From contig CM061141.1 of the NCBI GenBank assembly GCA_030789695.1, positions 319,116,452-319,180,451 on the forward strand: 64,000 bases of DNA. The letters run 5' to 3'. This DNA is from Scilla litardierei (lineage: Eukaryota > Streptophyta > Magnoliopsida > Asparagales > Asparagaceae). The notes beneath the pieces are model-generated. The model saw only the letters and a program-made list of their open reading frames with translations, was not told the origin of the DNA and did not search any database. The position numbers were made by a program, and so were the translations under genes. Positions 57,630-64,000 of this stretch are shown here, one piece after another (the first letter of the stretch is position 1; each line of letters opens with the position of its first letter).

Positions 57630-59384
57630 TATTATAATATTGATAGTGGCTGACGTCAAAAAAAGATAGAATCCAAGCCAGTTAGTTGTGTAGAAGCCTT
57701 GCTTCGTTGTGACTCTAGCTTTTACATGTACAAAATTAGCGTGGTTAACAATTTGATTCAGATACGTAGCAAAAGTCTTTACAGGCGACAAAATATCCAA
57801 TCTGTGTAAAATAAATATTAGTCATATGTAGAAGAGGAAGAAGAGATGGCAGTCATCTTCTCCACGTCTTCTAAGTTATAACCTAGTGCAAGGCACTGGT
57901 TATCAGCTCTGTTGATACTTTGAAGGGGTAGCTGCAAAGAGCTTCAACCGTGACAAAATTTACTTCTGGGTTTGTCCCTATTCAATCTTCCAAAGTAGTG
58001 ACAAGCCAATAAACTCCTAAGCCATTTCCATCTTCATCATGATATAAGATGGTGACAAAAAACGAGGCAAAAGTTTCCAAGCCAAGGACCAACAATTATT
58101 CCTGCAGATCTTGTCTATTATTCTTCATACTATGGATATCCATTTCCTCTCCACCAAAAAGAAGAACACACAAATCTCTTATTGGATGTGCAAAGCAAAG
58201 TTATACTTTTCATCTATTTGTATCCAGAATCCATAAGATTACATATTTTTTTTCATAAACTATCATAATAGAGAGTTTTATTACGACCCCTCCACAAGCG
58301 GTATACCATTCCTAACATCAATTTGGTTCATCTCAAATATATGATACTTTTTTTATTAATAGATGTATGGATGACATTAACAAGACTAAGTGTTGCCTTT
58401 TAGGATCTCACTGTTTTGGTTTTGAAAGCTGAAGTATACAATAAATAATTAAAGTAATGGAGAGGAGATGTTAGTGATGCTTACAAAACTATGTTCATGT
58501 GACGAGGTGCATAGTGACCGCCTCCTATCCCAAGAAGAACTTTATTTTTACCATCATTCCTGTGACATAATATAATAAATATATAGAACAAATAACACGA
58601 GTGAAATTGCTCTAACTCCGTGAACTGAAATAATCTGGAATGCACTTAAAAATCTTTCTTACAATGTGTTCTTTCTTTAAAAACAGATTTTCTATTAATG
58701 TCCTGATTAAGGGGGGCTCTTTTTTATTGGTCTGGAAATGTAAATAACTTGTTTATTCCAATAATGTTCTTGTTGGCTATATATATCCATTTTTTTCAAA
58801 GATTTGATGCATTGAGAATGTATCGATTAGTTATGCATATTCCGAGGGATAATTTATGCTCTTGGTATCATACCCCTATCGAATATTACAGTGTTCATAC
58901 CTTTGCCAATCTCCTATATCACTGCCCCCTTCCAATCCAAGTCATTTCCACAAAAGCTGCAGATATCACAGCAGTGAATTAATCAACTTGTTAATAATAT
59001 GAGGAGTAAATTAGTTTTTGATGAATTATTCAAGTTGGACAAAAAATGTCAAGAAACAATAAAATTCGTGGCTATACAGGACAAGAAACACAAGTTGAAA
59101 CAAAGCTTCTATGGCTATACAGGACTTCGATTCTGACGTGTGTGTAAATTGTTCATGACCGAATTAAGTGAATGAACACCCTCTAAAAGAGAGTTATTGC
59201 AACTTTCTAAAAGTCTTCAAATATTTGATCATCGAAACAAATTGCACTCAGGGTTCATGGTTTTCAAAGTAGATCCATTGAAGAATAATCCCAAATTGCA
59301 CAACATGTGGCTCAAGAATTACATGAACTAATATAAAGTTCAGTTTATTGGCATACAACCGTTCACGGTGGAAAGAGGCTTCAT
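57630..59384 (-). repeat. Body module, copy 7, right of copia insertion
   Basis: The distal half resumes with TATTATAATATTGATAG and runs to GAGGCTTCAT. In copies 4 and 5 the same point is followed by inverted module B; here it continues into other sequence (CCCTTGAAATCTG), so this copy shows the body without B' attached. Minus-strand exon-like segments include L-D-I-L-S-P-V-K-T-F-A-T-Y near 57680-57800. Confidence 0.88.
57818..57931 (-). pseudogene. Exon-like segment 1 of body gene
   Basis: After a CTCTTTGCAG acceptor the minus strand is open for 37 codons: L-P-L-Q-S-I-N-R-A-D-N-Q-C-L-A-L-G-Y-N-L then E-D-V-E-K-M-T-A-I-S, a serine run and a stop. The serine run and stop could mean the exon really ends earlier or is terminal. 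Several other copies are similar. The family is unrecognised. Confidence 0.35.
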
Positions 59385-60707
59385 CCCTTGAAATCTGTCC
59401 TGAATGACAAATAGTGAGACAAAAATAACAATTGTCATGCAGTTGTCAAGTGCATATATGATATCACAGGAGACAAATATGTACATGTACAAGGCTATCC
59501 TGGAAAATGAGCAAGCTCGTCAGACATCACAAAATCACCAGAAAGAAGAGATGTTGCCGTTGGAGTTTGGAACGATGGAGCAAGAGATGCTGAATATCAT
59601 CCACTAAAAGGGCTATCATGTACTGGCAAGTAGCTGGTGTTTACAGTCAGAACAGCTTACTTCCAGCTTAAACAACCCTAATTAAAATTGCCGAGGAGGA
59701 CCTTCATCCTCGAGATTAGCAATGATAAATAAATTGCATACACTGAATATTTTCAAGAGCCTAACTCTGTTTGCCAGTCCACAAATTCGATGAACATGGT
59801 TTCTCTTTAACCTTTCAAATGATGTCCCAATATTCATTTTTAAGTACCCATACAATTTTTGAAGAAAAATAGGCAGCTCATTGTAAACTGATCAAACACT
59901 ACATGGATAATCAAATAAATACTGTAAAAATATATGCAAAGCATTTCTCTTTTCATTAGTTTTCTCCTGGGTGAAGCCATACATCTACAAACCCAAAGTT
60001 CAATATCCTGATCACGGTTATTCAAACTCAATTGAAATTTACTTAAGATAGAATCAAATGAAACATGAAGATACATTTCTTTGTGCATGTGCTATTAGCA
60101 TGGGTGTCATGCCCCGTTCACCAGAATACCCGGCATTTAAAAAAAATTATTTGTTTTAAATTTTTCCCAAGTATCCTGAAGAGTGAGGGTGATGAGAAAG
60201 AAAAAGGGAGAGAAAGAAGAAACTGAATATGCAGGCCACTGCACACATGCTGAGATAGTACAAGTGCAGCTTCATTATAATATCAAACAACTCATAAATA
60301 ACATAGAACAACAACAAATTTATACAACTGCTTTCATTTACATACATAGTCCAAGTGCACCACTACACATACGCCGCCGCTCTCCACCTCCCAAGACAAC
60401 CATGTCACACTACACAACTACAGCTCACACCAAGTTCTACTCCTGAAACCCACTCCAAGTCATCACCAACCATGCTACCTCTGTCACTTGAAAAATAAGG
60501 AGGAGCACGTCAATGCGTGCCCCAGTAGGAACTAACTTGGATTTGGAACACCATTTTAATGTTATCAACTAATAATCCAAGCATGAAGAATAAGGCACGT
60601 AAACTACGTAATGTAACTGAAAGTAATCTGCCAAGTAATGGATCATACCTGCGGTCCAATGTCGAATACTGCAAGAGAAGGGTTAGCACGAATAATAAAG
60701 CAAGTGT
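59385..60707. other. Single-copy continuation of the body locus
   Basis: Not repeated elsewhere in the window. It begins where copies 4 and 5 have inverted module B, so it may be the ancestral neighbour of the body sequence. It holds one exon-like segment (59446-59607); the rest shows only AT-rich, intron-like DNA, with a C-rich patch near 60355-60400. Confidence 0.55.
59446..59607 (+). pseudogene. Terminal-exon-like segment, unrecognised
   Basis: After ATTGTCATGCAG the plus strand reads L-S-S-A-Y-M-I-S-Q-E-T-N-M-Y-M-Y-K-A-I-L, then E-N-E-Q-A-R-Q-T-S-Q-N, then L-E-F-G-T-M-E-Q-E-M, ending I-I-H and a TAA. The composition (charged, Q/E-rich, no low complexity) is more protein-like than surrounding frames. 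It might be the last exon of a gene. An open frame of this length can also occur by chance, and no family is recognised. Confidence 0.3.
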
Positions 60708-60827
60708 TCATACCAACTTGTTAATAATATGAGTAAATTAGTTTTTGATGAATTATTCAAGTTGGACAAAAATGTCGATAAACAATAAAATTCGTGGCTA
60801 TACAGGACAAGAAACACAAGTTGAAAC
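60708..60827 (-). repeat. Body fragment, second copy next to 59384
   Basis: This repeats 58987-59105 with a few changes (GAGTAAATTAG for GAGGAGTAAATTAG). It ends at GAAAC, probably the left target duplication of the copia element that follows. Confidence 0.85.
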
Positions 60828-60943
60828 TGTTAGGAATAAACTCTCTTATATTATTCCAAGGGCAATAGCCCGATATATATAGAGTACAGGGAATGGTAAA
60901 TAAGCACAAAAGACCCGATACAAAGGGACATATACATCTAACA
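60828..60943 (-). repeat. 3' LTR of third copia element
   Basis: TGTTAGGAATAAACTC to ATACATCTAACA: 116 bp with a TGTTAG/CTAACA terminal inverted repeat. It contains GATATATATAGAG, a possible TATA region. Only one LTR is in the window, so the boundaries rest on the TG...CA ends and the adjacent purine tract. Confidence 0.82.
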
Positions 60944-60959
60944 CCCCTCCTCAAACTCA
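60944..60959 (-). promoter_or_regulatory. Polypurine tract of third copia
   Basis: The minus strand reads TGAGTTTGAGGAGGGG directly before the LTR start TGTTAGATG. It is the expected plus-strand priming site. Confidence 0.85.
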
Positions 60960-63900
60960 TGGTGGATCAACAACACTGAGTTTGGAAAGATAGAAGCTGT
61001 GCTGTGCTCTGGTCTGGGCCTTTGTGAAGAAATCCGCGAGCTGATACTCAGAAGGCACATACTGTAGAGCAATAACCTCATCCCGTACCTGTGAACGCGT
61101 AAAAGAGGCGTCCACACCAATGTGCTTGGTGAGCTCATGCTTCACCGGGTCACGAGCAATACTGATGGCACCTGTACTGTCAGACAACAAAGGAGTAGGT
61201 GTGGAAATAGACACGCCAAAATCCTCAAGTAACCAACGTAGCCAAATAAGCTCTGCTGTCAACAAGGCCATAGCACGCAACTCAGCCTCTGCACTCGATC
61301 GAGAAACCGCCTGCTGCTTCTTGGTCTTCCAAGTGATGAGAGAGCCACCCATGAAGACGCAATAGGCAGATAGAGACCGACGATCAGAAGGATCACTGGC
61401 CCAAGTCGCATCAGAGTAAGCATGGAGCTGTAAAGGGCCAGAGCGTGGAAAGAATAATCGACAGTGGCTGGTCCCGCGCAGGTAACGCAGGACACGAAGA
61501 AGGTGGCCGTAGTGAAGCTGAGTAGGTGCAGAAACAAACTGGCTCAGGATGTGCACGGAATATGAAATATCCGGCCGAGTGATCCCAAGATAGACCAGAC
61601 TGCCAACAAGATGGCGATAACGAGTGGGGTCCGGAAGAGGCTCACCGTCAGTAGAGCAAAGATGTACATTCAGCTCCATCGGTGTATCAGCGGTACGCTG
61701 ATCAACAAGAGAAGCCCGATCAAGAAGATCCTGAATATACTTCTCCTGAGAGAGATGGTAGCCATCAGGTGTGGAGGAAAACTCAATCCCCAGAAAGTAA
61801 CGAAGAGGGCCAAGATCCGTCATAAGAAACTGCTCGCTCAGCCGTGCTTTCACAAAAGCAATAAACTGGGGATCATCTCCAGTGATAATCATATCATCCA
61901 CATACAAAAGGAGAAGCGTCCGACCACGAGATGAAGTGTGAACAAAGAGAGCAGGATCATGATCACTCGCAATAAAACCAGCAGCAGTGACGACAGAAGA
62001 GAACCGCTGAAACCAAGCACGGGGAGCTTGCCAAAGACCATATAGAGAGCGACGAAGGCGACAAACCATGCCCTCGGGGACAGAATAACCAGGTGGTGGT
62101 CGCATATAAACCTCCTCATCAAGAACGCCATTGAGAAAGGCATTCTTGACATCAAGCTGGGAAATAGTCCATGAACGAACAGCAGCAACAACAATAAGAC
62201 TGCGAACAGTAGTCATATGAGCAACATGGGCAAATGTCTCCTCAAAATCTATCCCATGCTCCTGCTGAAAACCGCGCGCTACAAGACGAGCCTTGTAGCG
62301 CTCCAGAGTACCATCAGATCTGGTCTTGACCTTGTAAACCCATTTGCACGTGATAGGACGAACACGGGCAGGCAGGGGTACACGATCCCACGTACCAGTA
62401 CGCTCAAGCGCAGCAATCTCCTCTGCCATAGCATGCTGCCACTCCTGGTGAGCAGCGGCATCTCGATAAGAGGTCGGCTCGGCAAGAATAGCACCCAGAG
62501 AAGTAAACCGACCAGGAGGGCGTAGTGACTCACGATCACGAAGGTGGTAACGAGGAGGGTCACTGGAGGAAGAGGGCAGCTCAGGAGGGTCACTGGTGAT
62601 GGAGGGCATCTCATGAGAAGGAACTACAGGAGGATCCTCGACTCGCTGACGACGAGTGTAGTGAAGATGAAAGGGAGAAACATGTCCTGGGGTAGGTGCA
62701 GAGGTGACCGGAGGCACTGGTGGTGGAGGCGAGGGCACAGGTGATGGAGGTATGGGTGGTGGAATGGTGGATAGTGGACTATCAGGAAAAGTGAGAAACA
62801 AAAGAGGCTCAACAATAGAAGCCGGACTGGAAGATGAAGGACGAGGGAAGAAGGGACGAGACTCATCAAAAGTCACATCATGAGAAATCCGCATCCGTCG
62901 AGCTACAGGATCCCAACACCGATATCCCTTGTGCAAAGCACTATATCCAAGAAAGACACACTCAGCAGATTGGCCTGTCAACTTGGTGCGCTCACGAGGG
63001 GCCAACAAGACATAGCAGACACAACCAAAAAGACGAAGCTCGGGATAGGACGGCAGATCTGGAGGTGGTGTAAGAAGGCGCTCAAGTGGAATCGCACCCT
63101 GAAGAGGAGAAGATGGTTGCATGTTGCTGAGATATGTAGCAGTAGATACAGCCTCAGCCCAAAACTGAGGGGGAACAGAGGAAGCAATCATAAGGGCACG
63201 AGCAGTCTCAAGTAAATGACGATGCTTGCGCTCAGCAACACCATTCTGGGCATGAGCACCAGGACAGAAAAACTGTGAGAGAGTGCCCTGTATATCAAGA
63301 AAGGCACGAAGGTGCCGAGATAAGTATTCTCCAGCAGAGTCAGCACGAAGAACCCGAATGGGAGTGCTATACTGTGTACGGACCATGGTAGCAAAAGATT
63401 TATAGATAGACAAAACCTCAGTACGAGAGGACATAAAGTATATCCAAGTATAGCGAGAAAAATCATCTATAAATATAATATAGTAGCGATGACCCCCTTT
63501 CGAAACGAAGGGGGCCGGACCCCATACATCTGAGTGAACAAGATCAAATGGACTCTGAGAGACAGACTCACTAGTAGGATAAGGTAGCTGTAACTGTTTG
63601 CCTAGTTTACAGCCCATACAGTCTAAAGACATATCACCAGAGACAGACCCTAATAAACCTCTACGAACCAAAGAAGAAAGACGCGAACCACAGAGATGTC
63701 CTAAGCGATGATGCCACTGGGCAAACGAACCGGTAGACGATGCAGCAGAGGCGGAGGCAATAGTTGTGATGGGAGGACTGGCAGAGGCAGCGGAAGGAAG
63801 ATGAAGCCAGTCAAGCTCCCAAAGACGTGGAGAATCACGCCTGCGGGGGCCAGAACCAACTAGAGTGCCCGTGCGACGATCCTGGATAGAACAACAGTCA

Positions 63901-64000
63901 GAATCAAGAATAACACGACAGCCATGATCAGTAAGTTGGCCTGCCGACATAAGCTGCACGGTGAGTTTTGGAACGATGGACACAGCAGGGACATGAAAAG
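60957..64000 (-). CDS. Copia pol: protease end, integrase, RT, RNase H (partial)
   Basis: An open frame of about 1014 codons with no stop up to the window edge. A GTG at 63983 is not the start: upstream codons (F-H-V-P-A-V) continue the protease region. Counting from that GTG, the pre-integrase zinc motif is W-H-H-R-L-G-H and C-M-G-C-K-L-G-K (about 90-130). The integrase core has H-S-D-V-W-G (about 150), F-I-D-D-F-S and Q-N-G-V-A-E-R (about 250), with R-A-D-S-A-G-E-Y in place of the usual R-S-D-N-G-G-E-Y. A proline-rich linker follows. Reverse transcriptase (about 540-780) includes [11 protein letters not shown] and Y-V-D-D, and RNase H (about 850-980) shows Y-S-D-A-T-W-A and S-S-A-E-A-E. It looks intact and may belong to a young, possibly active copy. 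Confidence 0.92.
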   Translation of the reverse strand, partial: FHVPAVSIVPKLTVQLMSAGQLTDHGCRVILDSDCCSIQDRRTGTLVGSGPRRRDSPRLWELDWLHLPSAASASPPITTIASASAASSTGSFAQWHHRLGHLCGSRLSSLVRRGLLGSVSGDMSLDCMGCKLGKQLQLPYPTSESVSQSPFDLVHSDVWGPAPFVSKGGHRYYIIFIDDFSRYTWIYFMSSRTEVLSIYKSFATMVRTQYSTPIRVLRADSAGEYLSRHLRAFLDIQGTLSQFFCPGAHAQNGVAERKHRHLLETARALMIASSVPPQFWAEAVSTATYLSNMQPSSPLQGAIPLERLLTPPPDLPSYPELRLFGCVCYVLLAPRERTKLTGQSAECVFLGYSALHKGYRCWDPVARRMRISHDVTFDESRPFFPRPSSSSPASIVEPLLFLTFPDSPLSTIPPPIPPSPVPSPPPPVPPVTSAPTPGHVSPFHLHYTRRQRVEDPPVVPSHEMPSITSDPPELPSSSSDPPRYHLRDRESLRPPGRFTSLGAILAEPTSYRDAAAHQEWQHAMAEEIAALERTGTWDRVPLPARVRPITCKWVYKVKTRSDGTLERYKARLVARGFQQEHGIDFEETFAHVAHMTTVRSLIVVAAVRSWTISQLDVKNAFLNGVLDEEVYMRPPPGYSVPEGMVCRLRRSLYGLWQAPRAWFQRFSSVVTAAGFIASDHDPALFVHTSSRGRTLLLLYVDDMIITGDDPQFIAFVKARLSEQFLMTDLGPLRYFLGIEFSSTPDGYHLSQEKYIQDLLDRASLVDQRTADTPMELNVHLCSTDGEPLPDPTRYRHLVGSLVYLGITRPDISYSVHILSQFVSAPTQLHYGHLLRVLRYLRGTSHCRLFFPRSGPLQLHAYSDATWASDPSDRRSLSAYCVFMGGSLITWKTKKQQAVSRSSAEAELRAMALLTAELIWLRWLLEDFGVSISTPTPLLSDSTGAISIARDPVKHELTKHIGVDASFTRSQVRDEVIALQYVPSEYQLADFFTKAQTRAQHSFYLSKLSVVDPP

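Larger units (their letters stand above)
60828..64000 (-). mobile_element. Ty1/copia retrotransposon, cut by window end
   Basis: The left (3') LTR is present with a purine tract. A single long gag-pol frame is open to the last base of the window. The element interrupts body sequence between GTTGAAAC and what elsewhere reads AAAGCTTC. The 5' LTR, primer site and gag lie beyond the window. It differs from the other two copia elements in LTR and protein sequence, so it is a third family. Confidence 0.9.

Overview
This window looks like nuclear DNA of a flowering plant. The evidence is AT-rich intergenic sequence packed with transposable elements, three Ty1/copia LTR retrotransposons with plant-type signals, a Helitron-type 3' end, exon-like fragments of plant genes with GT-AG signals, and a plant core promoter with a telo-box. 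I see no intact single-copy host gene, no tRNA or rRNA gene, no CRISPR array and nothing bacterial. The species cannot be told from the sequence.

Positions 1-33827 and 48607-59384 are an array of one composite repeat, described here as four modules. Module A is made of ~520-bp subunits arranged as two forward and two reverse copies. Each subunit carries a ~150-bp MITE-like cassette with GCACCGCA/TGCGGTGC hairpins. Module B (~400 bp) is packed with TTAGCCACGGA / TCCGTGGCTAA motifs in both orientations. A 'body' of up to ~4.2 kb carries minus-strand exon-like segments of an unrecognised gene. B' is an inverted B. The fullest unit (B-body-B'-A, ~7.1 kb) is 24048-31181. The other units are truncated, and several junctions carry 4-6 bp of microhomology. 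One segment of about 5 kb is present twice, 16.03 kb apart.

Positions 33828-48606 interrupt the array. They hold (i) a probable gene-capturing Helitron (about 33829-40199) with a textbook hairpin plus CTAG|T 3' end, carrying plus-strand fragments of a PB1-like domain, a type-B response-regulator receiver domain and an ESCRT FREE1/FYVE1-like first exon; (ii) a 2.5-kb stretch with an LTR-like remnant and unrecognised exon fragments; (iii) a decayed TNT1-like copia element (42676-47906) lacking the reverse-transcriptase core; and (iv) an orphan plant promoter with 5' UTR (about 48290-48600) that ends abruptly at module A.

The last array unit (49208-59384) is split by a young-looking copia element (52136-57629) with unusually short 110-bp LTRs, a clear target-site duplication, PBS and PPT, and only two frame breaks. 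After 59384 the body continues into sequence found once here (59385-60707), then a repeated body fragment (60708-60827). That fragment is interrupted by a third copia element (60828 to the window end) whose long pol frame is open to the edge.

None of the genes form a working pathway. The window records layered transposition, gene-fragment capture and segmental amplification.
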